Shown: in pieces, positions 23,580 to 30,293 of the stretch
Numbering within the stretch: position 1 is the stretch's first letter
Layout of the letters: every line of letters begins with the position of its first letter
Origin: JANYBV01 sp043763155
GTDB taxonomy: Bacteria; Pseudomonadota; Alphaproteobacteria; Rickettsiales; SXRF01
NCBI GenBank assembly: GCA_043763155.1
Contig: JAYULW010000097.1
Span: 1-31,531 of the forward strand
DNA length: 31,531 nt
Reading direction: 5' to 3'
Translations under genes and position numbers: made by a program
Notes under the pieces: generated by a model
Told to the model about the DNA's origin: nothing
What the model saw: the letters and a program-made list of their open reading frames with translations, nothing else
The model's database searches: none

Positions 23580-26500
23580 ATGACTCAACCCAGCTTTATC
23601 CATTTGCGCGTCCATAGCGCGTTTTCCCTGCTTGAGGGCGCCATTTTCGTGAAGGACATGGTGAAGTGGGCGAAGGCGCAAGCTATGCCCGCGATTGCCA
23701 TTTGCGACCATGGCAATTTGTTTGCGTCGCTTGAATTTTCTATGGCGGCGGCGGGTGAGGGGGTTCAGCCCATCATCGGTACTACGCTGTATTTCGCGCC
23801 GCAGAGCGTGGAACCGGGGCGCAATGCCTCGCTGCAAAAGCCCGACCAACTGCTGGTGTATGTGCAAAACGAAACGGGCTGGATGAATTTGCTGAAGCTG
23901 GTGAGCAAGTCGTTCCTGACACCATTTGGCGGTCATGCGCCGTGCCTGAGCATGGCGGACCTTGAGGGGCATAGCGACGGGTTGATTGCGCTGACCGGCG
24001 GGATTTACGGCAGTGTGGGCAAGGCGCTGCTGGCGGGGCGCGAGACGGCCGCCGATGACATGCTGCAAGGGCTGATGGGGCTGTTTCCGGGGCGGCTATA
24101 CATGGAGCTTTCGCGCCATGGCATGGCTGACGAGCGGCAGGCAGAGGCGGGTTTTATTGCGCTGGCGATGAAGCATACTATTCCGCTGGTGGCTACGAAC
24201 GATGCGTATTTCAAAACGCCGGATATGTATGAGGCGCATGATGCGTTCCTATGTATTTCCGAAGGCACGTATGTGGGCGAAGATAACCGCCGCAGGCTTA
24301 CGCCGGAACACCGCCTGAAAACGGCTGCGGAAATGTGCGCGTTGTTTGCCGATATTCCGGAGGCGCTTTCCAGCACGGTAACGATTGCCAAGCGCTGTGG
24401 ATTTATGGCGACGCCCAAATCGCCGATTTTGCCGAACTTCACGCAGGAAGGCATGAGCGAGGAAGACGCGCTGCGCCAGCAATCCCGCGAGGGGCTGGAG
24501 ATGCGGCTGGACAAGTATGTTTATACCGCCGGGATGACGGACGAAGAGAAGGTGGAGACGGCCAAGCCCTACCGCGAGCGGCTGGAGTTCGAGCTGGACG
24601 TTATCATCAACATGAAATTCCCCGGCTACTTCCTGATCGTTTCGGACTTTATTAAATGGTCGAAGGCGAATGACATTCCCGTGGGGCCGGGCCGTGGTTC
24701 GGGCGCGGGGTCGCTGGTTGCGTGGGTGCTGATGATCACGGATTTGAACCCGCTGCGCTACGGGTTGCTGTTCGAGCGATTCTTGAACCCGCAGCGTGTT
24801 TCCATGCCTGACTTCGACGTGGATTTTTGTCAGGACCGGCGCGAAGAGGTGATTCGTTATGTGCAGCAGCGCTACGGCGCGGACCGCGTGGCGCAGATTA
24901 TCACCTTTGGTAAGTTGCAGGCCCGCGCGGTGCTGCGCGACGTGGGGCGCGTGCTGCAGATGCCTTACGGGCAGATTGATAAGATCAGCAAGCTGGTGCC
25001 GAATAACCCTGCGAACCCGGTGACACTGGCTGAGGCCATTGACCTTGAGCCGATGTTCAAGACGGCGATTAAAGAAGACGACATGGTGAAGAAGCTGGTG
25101 GATATCAGCCTGAAGCTGGAAGGGCTGAACCGCCATGCGTCTACCCATGCGGCGGGCGTGGTGATCGGCGACCGGCCGCTTGAGGAGCTTGTGCCGCTGT
25201 ACCGCGATCCGAAATCGGATATGCCGGTGGTGCAGTATTCGATGAAATACGCTGAAGCGGCAGGCCTTGTGAAATTCGATTTTCTTGGCCTGAAGACGCT
25301 TACCGTGTTGCAGCGGGCATGTTTTTTACTGGGGCCGCGTGGGATTACGCTGGATTTGCTGGCGCTGCCGGAGGGCGATAAGACGACCTATGACATGCTG
25401 GGGCGAGGCGATACTGTGGGCGTGTTCCAGCTTGAAAGCGCAGGGATGCGCGATACGCTTAAAAAAATGCGGCCCGATACGCTGGAAGATATTATCGCGC
25501 TGGTGTCGCTGTACCGGCCGGGGCCGATGGATAATATCCCGACGTATATCGCGCGAAAGCATGGCGATGAGAAGCCGGAATATATGCACCCCTTGCTGGA
25601 GCAGGTGCTGAAGGAAACCTTCGGGGTTATTATTTACCAGGAGCAGGTGATGCAGATCGCGCAGCTTCTGGCGGGGTATAGCCTTGGGGAAGCGGATTTG
25701 CTGCGCCGCGCTATGGGTAAGAAAATCCGGGCGGAAATGGAAGCGCAGCGCGATATTTTTGTGGAAAAGGCGGTTGCGCGCGGGGTTTTGAAGCAGCAGG
25801 CAGCGACAATTTTCGATTTGATTGCAAAGTTTGCTGAGTATGGTTTCAACAAATCGCACGCTGCAGCATACGCGCTGATTGCGTACCAGACAGCGTTTTT
25901 GAAGGCGAATTATCCTGTTGAGTTCATCGCCGCTTCAATGACATATGATATGCACAACACCGATAAGCTGGGAATTTTCCGCGAAGACGCGATGCGCTTT
26001 GGTATTGCGCTGCTGCCGCCGGATGTGAACCGCTCGGAGGTATTGTTCTCGGTGGATGAGGGTTCGATCCGCTACGCGCTGGCGGCGGTGCGCAACGTGG
26101 GCGCGCAGGCAATGGAGGGTGTGGTGGCGGAGCGCAAGGCGCATGGCCCGTTTGCGGATATTTTTGATTTTGTGGGGCGGGTGCCTGTGGAGGCGCTGAA
26201 TAAGCGCGCGATGGAGCATCTGATCAAGGCGGGTGCGTTTGACAGCATGCAGCCGAACCGGAATGTGCTATTTGCGAATCTGGACCGCATTATGGCGTAT
26301 GGCGCGGCCACGCAGCGCGACAAGGCGAGCGACCAGGTGAGCCTTTTTGGCGGGGCTGCGGCCGATGCCATTCATAAGCCGCCATTGGCCGATACGCCCG
26401 ACTGGTCTACGCTTGAGAAGCTTGAGAATGAATTTTCTGCGATTGGGTTTTACCTGTCTTCGCACCCGCTTTCGGGCTATGCGAGCGCGCTGGATAGTTT

Positions 26501-27053
26501 GAAGGTTACGCCCAGTTCAAAGCTTTTGGAGAAGCTGGGTACGCAGTATAAGCCGCTGAAGCTGGCGGGCATTGTTACGGGGCGCAAGTTCAAGGCTTCG
26601 GACAAGGGCAGATTCGCGTTTTTGCAGCTTTCGGATATGGGCGGGATTTTTGAAGTTTCCATTTTCGACGAGACGCTGCTTACGCAGCATCGCGATCTTT
26701 TGGAGAATGGTAAAATTTTGCTGATTCACGCGGACGGCAAGGCCGATGATTCGGGTGCGCGGCTGATTGCGCAGAGTATTAGCTTGTTTGACGATGCGCT
26801 TACGCGCCAGCAGCAGATGCAGGGTTCTAACGCGGCGTTTCGCATTGTGCTGAGCCAGGCGGACGCGGTTCCGATGATCCGGAATTTGCTGGGCGAAGCC
26901 AATGGAAAGGGGGCGAAAGTGACACTTTCGGCCCAGATTGAGCAGCAGCACGCGGAAATCCAGCTTCCCGGCAAATATAGCGTTTCACCGACTATTCTTG
27001 ATAAGATACGGGTGCTTAAAGGTGTTTTGTCGGCGGAAGAAGTTGCGGCCTAG
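23580..27053 (+). CDS. dnaE: DNA polymerase III alpha subunit
   Basis: The replicative polymerase, 1157 residues, close to the E. coli length. The N-terminal PHP domain starts at FIHLRVHSAFSLLEGAIF. The polymerase palm has GPGRGSGAGSLVAW and MPDFDVDFCQDRR, with catalytic Asp413 and Asp415, and the third Asp at 567 in VKFDFLGLKTL. The fingers and beta-clamp region include SLYRPGPMDNIP, GVIIYQEQVMQIAQLLAGYS and EYGFNKSHAAAYALIAYQTA. An OB-fold lies near 995-1040 (LAGIVTGRKFKASDKGRFAF). The start at 23580 gives the family N-terminus; a TTG at 23544 would fall in the -35 box. It lies downstream of lolD, a known alphaproteobacterial order. Confidence 0.98.
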   Translation: MTQPSFIHLRVHSAFSLLEGAIFVKDMVKWAKAQAMPAIAICDHGNLFASLEFSMAAAGEGVQPIIGTTLYFAPQSVEPGRNASLQKPDQLLVYVQNETGWMNLLKLVSKSFLTPFGGHAPCLSMADLEGHSDGLIALTGGIYGSVGKALLAGRETAADDMLQGLMGLFPGRLYMELSRHGMADERQAEAGFIALAMKHTIPLVATNDAYFKTPDMYEAHDAFLCISEGTYVGEDNRRRLTPEHRLKTAAEMCALFADIPEALSSTVTIAKRCGFMATPKSPILPNFTQEGMSEEDALRQQSREGLEMRLDKYVYTAGMTDEEKVETAKPYRERLEFELDVIINMKFPGYFLIVSDFIKWSKANDIPVGPGRGSGAGSLVAWVLMITDLNPLRYGLLFERFLNPQRVSMPDFDVDFCQDRREEVIRYVQQRYGADRVAQIITFGKLQARAVLRDVGRVLQMPYGQIDKISKLVPNNPANPVTLAEAIDLEPMFKTAIKEDDMVKKLVDISLKLEGLNRHASTHAAGVVIGDRPLEELVPLYRDPKSDMPVVQYSMKYAEAAGLVKFDFLGLKTLTVLQRACFLLGPRGITLDLLALPEGDKTTYDMLGRGDTVGVFQLESAGMRDTLKKMRPDTLEDIIALVSLYRPGPMDNIPTYIARKHGDEKPEYMHPLLEQVLKETFGVIIYQEQVMQIAQLLAGYSLGEADLLRRAMGKKIRAEMEAQRDIFVEKAVARGVLKQQAATIFDLIAKFAEYGFNKSHAAAYALIAYQTAFLKANYPVEFIAASMTYDMHNTDKLGIFREDAMRFGIALLPPDVNRSEVLFSVDEGSIRYALAAVRNVGAQAMEGVVAERKAHGPFADIFDFVGRVPVEALNKRAMEHLIKAGAFDSMQPNRNVLFANLDRIMAYGAATQRDKASDQVSLFGGAAADAIHKPPLADTPDWSTLEKLENEFSAIGFYLSSHPLSGYASALDSLKVTPSSKLLEKLGTQYKPLKLAGIVTGRKFKASDKGRFAFLQLSDMGGIFEVSIFDETLLTQHRDLLENGKILLIHADGKADDSGARLIAQSISLFDDALTRQQQMQGSNAAFRIVLSQADAVPMIRNLLGEANGKGAKVTLSAQIEQQHAEIQLPGKYSVSPTILDKIRVLKGVLSAEEVAA

Positions 27054-27076
27054 AAAGGGCTGCCTTAACGGTTCCT

Positions 27077-27107
27077 TTGCCATTAGCTGCTAATAATACG
27101 CTATAAA
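27077..27107 (+). promoter_or_regulatory. Weak candidate promoter of motA
   Basis: TTGCCA (27077-27082) and TATAAA (27102-27107) with a 19-base spacer, about 26 bases before the ATG. The spacing is longer than ideal. The spacer contains most of a 19-base element that also occurs after hppA. Confidence 0.3.
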
Positions 27108-27133
27108 AACATAGTTAGCGGAATTATTGCCGG

Positions 27134-28003
27134 ATGCTCGGTGCCATTGGTCTAATCATTACTTTCGTCTGTATTTTCGGCGGCTATATCGAAGCCGGTG
27201 GTAAGGTCGAAATTATTCTCGAAGCATTGCCGCACGAATTGCCGATGCTTATGGGCGGCGCAATTGGCGCGTATTTTGTGGCGAATAAGGGCACGGTGCT
27301 GAAGTCCACCTTCAAGGAAATCGTAAAATCCTTCAAGCCGCCGAAATGGAAAAAGCAGGATTACCAGGATCTGCTGTGTTTGCTCTTTGCGCTGTGTAAG
27401 CTCATGAAGTCCAAGGGCCTGATCGCGGTGGAACAGCATTTGGAAAAGCCCGAAGAAAGCGCGATTTTCAGCCAGTATCCGAAAATTATTCATGATCACT
27501 TCGCCATAGACATGATTTGCGATTCGCTGCGCATGCTCACCATGGGCATGGAAAATGCGAACCAGATTGAAGAAATGATGGAGAAGCAGTTAGAGAAGCA
27601 CCACCATGAAGCCTCCGGCGCGGGCCATGCGCTGCAGGGTATGGCCGACGGCTTACCGGCTATCGGTATCGTGGTGGCGGTACTTGGCGTGGTGAAAACC
27701 ATGGCCTCGATTAATGAGCCGCCCGCGATTCTGGGCGCGATGATCGGCGGCGCTCTGGTGGGTACGTTCCTTGGCGTGTTCGTGGCGTATTGCATTGTGG
27801 GGCCGATTGCGTCGAAAAACCTTGCTGTGCATAACGAAGAACAGCAGTTCCTGTTTATTATCCGCGACGTATTGGTTGCGCACCTGAAGGGGTATGCGCC
27901 GCAGATTTCCATGGAAATCGGGCGTGCGGACGTGCCTTCGCACATGCAGCCGACATTTGCGCAGCTGGAAGAAGTGACCGCCAATATCAAGGTCGAAGGC
28001 TAG
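27134..28003 (+). CDS. motA: Flagellar motor stator protein MotA
   Basis: 289-residue proton-channel subunit of the flagellar stator. Four helices are expected: the first at MLGAIGLIITFVCIFGGYI, the second at ELPMLMGGAIGAYFVA, and the third and fourth at GLPAIGIVVAVLGVVKTM and GALVGTFLGVFVAYCIVGPI. The two prolines essential for torque in E. coli (Pro173 and Pro222) have counterparts in GLPAIGI and IVGPIA. The cytoplasmic loop between helices 2 and 3 is charged (KPPKWKKQDYQD). No motB follows; instead a terminator and opposing genes do. So motB must be elsewhere or missing. No strong Shine-Dalgarno is visible. Confidence 0.95.
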   Translation: MLGAIGLIITFVCIFGGYIEAGGKVEIILEALPHELPMLMGGAIGAYFVANKGTVLKSTFKEIVKSFKPPKWKKQDYQDLLCLLFALCKLMKSKGLIAVEQHLEKPEESAIFSQYPKIIHDHFAIDMICDSLRMLTMGMENANQIEEMMEKQLEKHHHEASGAGHALQGMADGLPAIGIVVAVLGVVKTMASINEPPAILGAMIGGALVGTFLGVFVAYCIVGPIASKNLAVHNEEQQFLFIIRDVLVAHLKGYAPQISMEIGRADVPSHMQPTFAQLEEVTANIKVEG

Positions 28004-28021
28004 TTTTTCCAGATTCTGAAT

Positions 28022-28056
28022 ACAAAAAAAGGAAGCGGTTAAGCTTCCTTTTTTCG
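28022..28056. terminator. Bidirectional terminator between motA and lipoprotein copy 1
   Basis: Stem GGAAGC / GCTTCC with flanking A-run and T-run extending the pairing. It gives a T tract on both strands, so it serves motA (plus) and the 51-residue lipoprotein gene (minus). Confidence 0.88.
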
Positions 28057-28074
28057 TTTCAGGCTGGGGGGAGC

Positions 28075-28230
28075 CTAGAAATCATCAATGCCATAGTTTG
28101 CTGTGCTGCCCGCGTGGCTCGGAGGAACATAAGTGTAATCGAGCATGGTGGGGACAGACTGCTGGCTAACGCAGGCTGTGCAGGGCAGTAACAGAATTAG
28201 TAAAATGAACGTTTTGATCGTACTTAGCAT
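28075..28230 (-). CDS. Mini-lipoprotein, copy 1 (51 residues)
   Basis: A hydrophobic signal segment TFILLILLLP is followed by CTAC with a plausible lipobox Cys at residue 20, then the mature peptide VSQQSVPTMLDYTYVPPSHA ending in TANYGIDDF. It aligns over its whole mature length with the gene at 28430-28600, sharing PTMLDY.YVPP and TANYGIDDF. GAGAGG lies 6 bases before the ATG. The mature, membrane-anchored part is only about 31 residues. No family recognised. Its lipobox is weaker than that of copy 2 because Cys, not a hydrophobic residue, is at -3. Confidence 0.72.
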   Translation of the reverse strand: MLSTIKTFILLILLLPCTACVSQQSVPTMLDYTYVPPSHAGSTANYGIDDF

Positions 28231-28363
28231 ATGTACCTCTCTGGTTCTTTTTTATCCGCTATTACTCTGTAGGGGTATAGCGGTGGCTAAGGATGTAGTC
28301 CTTGGAGCGCAAGGATAGAACTGCTAATTGAGGGGGTGGGGGTATGCGTTTACGGCATGGATA

Positions 28364-28392
28364 CAAAAAAAGGAAGCTGGGTGCTTCCTTTT
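28364..28392 (-). terminator. Terminator of lipoprotein copy 2
   Basis: Stem GGAAGC / GCTTCC flanked by A-run and T-run; on the minus strand it is followed by seven or more T. The stem and the flanking TACAAAAAAAGGAAGC string are the same as in the terminator at 28022-28056. Confidence 0.85.
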
Positions 28393-28429
28393 GGTGTTTG
28401 CTTTTGGTTTTTTGGGCCAGCGCCAGGTA

Positions 28430-28600
28430 CTAGAAGTCGTCAATGCCGTAGTTGGCGGTGGCGGCGGTAACCTGGTTGGGGGGCACGTAGGAATAGTCGA
28501 GCATGGTGGGGGCACTCTGCGTGTTTACGCAAGCAGTGACGCTCATCAGCAGGAAAAGCGAAATGGCGGCTTTCAGCGCTTTGGCGGTGTAGGTATTCAT
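28430..28600 (-). CDS. Mini-lipoprotein, copy 2 (56 residues)
   Basis: A basic start (MNTYTAKALKAA), a hydrophobic core ISLFLLMS and a perfect lipobox VTAC with Cys24. The mature peptide CVNTQSAPTMLDYSYVPPNQ ends in TANYGIDDF exactly like copy 1. So about 32 residues remain after processing. GAGAG precedes the ATG and the leader (CCAAGAGAGTACA) resembles that of copy 1 (CCAGAGAGGTACA). The conserved pieces are the central PTMLDYxYVPP and the acidic C-terminus, so selection probably acts on the protein. Downstream of pabB on the same strand but with a gap of over 120 bases. Confidence 0.75.
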   Translation of the reverse strand: MNTYTAKALKAAISLFLLMSVTACVNTQSAPTMLDYSYVPPNQVTAATANYGIDDF

Positions 28601-28723
28601 AACTGTACTCTCTTGGTCGAAATTTTGTTGTGGCTCTTTTTTGTAGTATCCACACTATACATATTATGAATACGCATAGAATTGCCATTATTGGCTATCG
28701 GTCATGCGTTTTTCGCATAACAT

Positions 28724-30004
28724 TCAGGGAATGGTGGTGGGGTCAAGCTCTAGCAAACGCATGATTCCGCTTGCTTTATCGGCTATTTCCTGCAATTCAC
28801 CTTCGGGGGTGGAATCTGCCACAATGCCGCCACCCACCTGAAATTCAAAGCGGGGACCTCTTAAAAGCAGGGTACGGATAACCACGGAAAGCTCGACGCT
28901 GCCGTCGCCGCCGAGCCAGCCAAGCGCGCCGCTATATACCCCCCTGTCGTCACGTTCCATGGCGCTTAATGTTTGCATGGCCATGATTTTGGGAGCGCCG
29001 GTCATGGAGCCGGGCGGGAAGGCCTTCGCGATGACGCGCAGCGGGCTGCTATTGTTGCGCATGCGTCCGGTGATGGTGCTGGACATGTGGTGGACGTTGC
29101 TGTGGCTGGTGACTTCGTAGAGCTTTTCCACCTTTACGCTGCCGGGGTTGCAGCTGCGGGCGAGGTCGTTGCGCATGAGGTCTACGATCATCAGGTTTTC
29201 GGCGCGGTCTTTATCGCTGTATTGCAGTTTTTGTTTTGAGGCTTCGTCTTGCGCTGCCTCTTTAAAGCGCGGCGACGTGCCTTTGACGGGGCGGGCGCGT
29301 ACATTGCCGCCGGGGCCTATATGCAGGAAAAGCTCAGGGCTGGAGGAGATGATGGCGGTGTTGCCCAGTTTGAAAAACGCGCTGTAGGCGGCGGGGCTGA
29401 TGGTGCAAAGTTTGCGGAATACGTCGAAGGGATTGGGCGTTTCGTCGAAGGTGCCGCCGAATTTGCGGGTGAGGTTGGCCTGATACAGGTCGCCCGCGTG
29501 GATTTTGCCGATCAGGTTTTGCGCATGGGCGAGGTAAGTGTCGCGCGTCATGTTGGAGGTGAGGGGTTTTGATACGCGCGGCAGGATTGCGGGCGCATCG
29601 TGGATGGGCGTGGGAAGCGCAGGGTTTTCGCGCGAGGACCATGCCTGTACTGTTTTGGTTTTGTGGTCGAATTCCAATATGGTGTGGAAGCGCAAGAAAT
29701 TGAGGGGCGGGAGTTTTAGCCAGCCGGGTTTGTCTTTAGGGAGGGATTCGACGTTGTTTTTCAGGCCATAGCCGAAATAGCCGAACCATGCGTTGGTGAA
29801 GCGGTGCTGGCTGATGGTGAGTTTTTGCTCCATGGCTTTGAAGCCGCTGGCGGATACGCGCTCGGCCACGTCGAACGCCAGTAAGCTGAAGCGGCCTGAA
29901 TAGCCTGCCTGCACGCCGGAATATAGCAATGCCCATTCCGCGCCTTCGATGGCGGCGGCATAGTGCAGCGGGTCAGCCCATGGCAGTGATTGCAGATGGT
30001 GCAT
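28724..30004 (-). CDS. pabB: Aminodeoxychorismate synthase component I
   Basis: Makes 4-amino-4-deoxychorismate from chorismate for folate synthesis, using ammonia from a PabA glutaminase. 426 residues. The chorismate-binding domain has GDLYQANLTRKFGG, RPVKGTSPR with the Lys that forms a covalent intermediate in PabB (TrpE has Ala there), ENLMIVDLMRNDLARSC, and FPPGSMTGAPKIMAMQTL. That Lys is the reason for choosing PabB over anthranilate synthase. No PabA or PabC domain is attached and none is encoded nearby. The start at 30004 is chosen because longer frames (to 30157) would run into the divergent gene; no clear Shine-Dalgarno is seen. Confidence 0.92.
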   Translation of the reverse strand: MHHLQSLPWADPLHYAAAIEGAEWALLYSGVQAGYSGRFSLLAFDVAERVSASGFKAMEQKLTISQHRFTNAWFGYFGYGLKNNVESLPKDKPGWLKLPPLNFLRFHTILEFDHKTKTVQAWSSRENPALPTPIHDAPAILPRVSKPLTSNMTRDTYLAHAQNLIGKIHAGDLYQANLTRKFGGTFDETPNPFDVFRKLCTISPAAYSAFFKLGNTAIISSSPELFLHIGPGGNVRARPVKGTSPRFKEAAQDEASKQKLQYSDKDRAENLMIVDLMRNDLARSCNPGSVKVEKLYEVTSHSNVHHMSSTITGRMRNNSSPLRVIAKAFPPGSMTGAPKIMAMQTLSAMERDDRGVYSGALGWLGGDGSVELSVVIRTLLLRGPRFEFQVGGGIVADSTPEGELQEIADKASGIMRLLELDPTTIP

Positions 30005-30041
30005 AAATACAGTAGGGATTGCGTTCGACTCTGGAGCCTGT

Positions 30042-30293
30042 ATGCGACGATTGCGGCAATTTTTCAATGATTTATTAGCGCGTGCGCGGCGTTTGCGCCG
30101 TAGCCGCCCGGAAGATATTCCCAAAAAACTGCCGCCAGACGTGCTTTTGCAGGCCATGGCGGAGGCGCGTTTTTTATTCCGCGAGCATGGGGTGGATGTG
30201 AAAAGCCTGCTTGCGGGCGAAGAACCACAGACGCCGCGCGCCGCCAGCGGCGACGAGCCGCCAATGCCTAGCGGTACGAACGCGGCGGAGTGA
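30042..30293 (+). CDS. Small hypothetical protein
   Basis: 83 residues with a very basic N-terminus (RRLRQFFNDLLARARRLRRS), a middle segment PPDVLLQAMAEARFLFREHG that looks helical, and an acidic, Pro-rich C-terminus. GGAG lies upstream of the ATG. It is divergent from pabB (37 bases) and its last 26 bases overlap the end of the opposing gene. I recognise no family and found no cysteines or catalytic motif. Confidence 0.6.
   Translation: MRRLRQFFNDLLARARRLRRSRPEDIPKKLPPDVLLQAMAEARFLFREHGVDVKSLLAGEEPQTPRAASGDEPPMPSGTNAAE

Larger units (their letters stand above)
28022..28600 (-). repeat. Tandem duplication of leader, mini-lipoprotein gene and terminator
   Basis: Two units, 28022-28245 and 28364-28615, each with a similar Shine-Dalgarno leader, a paralogous reading frame and a near-identical terminator. 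DNA identity is highest at the terminator stem and around codons for PTMLDY and GIDDF; the signal peptide has diverged. Confidence 0.7.

Noticed and set aside
24249..25148. 299-residue minus-strand frame inside dnaE
   Set aside because: Antisense shadow of the conserved polymerase domain.
28328..28669. 113-residue plus-strand frame across lipoprotein copy 2
   Set aside because: It runs through the terminator and opposite a paralogous lipoprotein gene, so not believed.
30005..30157. N-terminal extension of pabB to 30157
   Set aside because: The extra residues are Arg/Ser-rich and unlike PabB, and they overlap the divergent gene at 30042.
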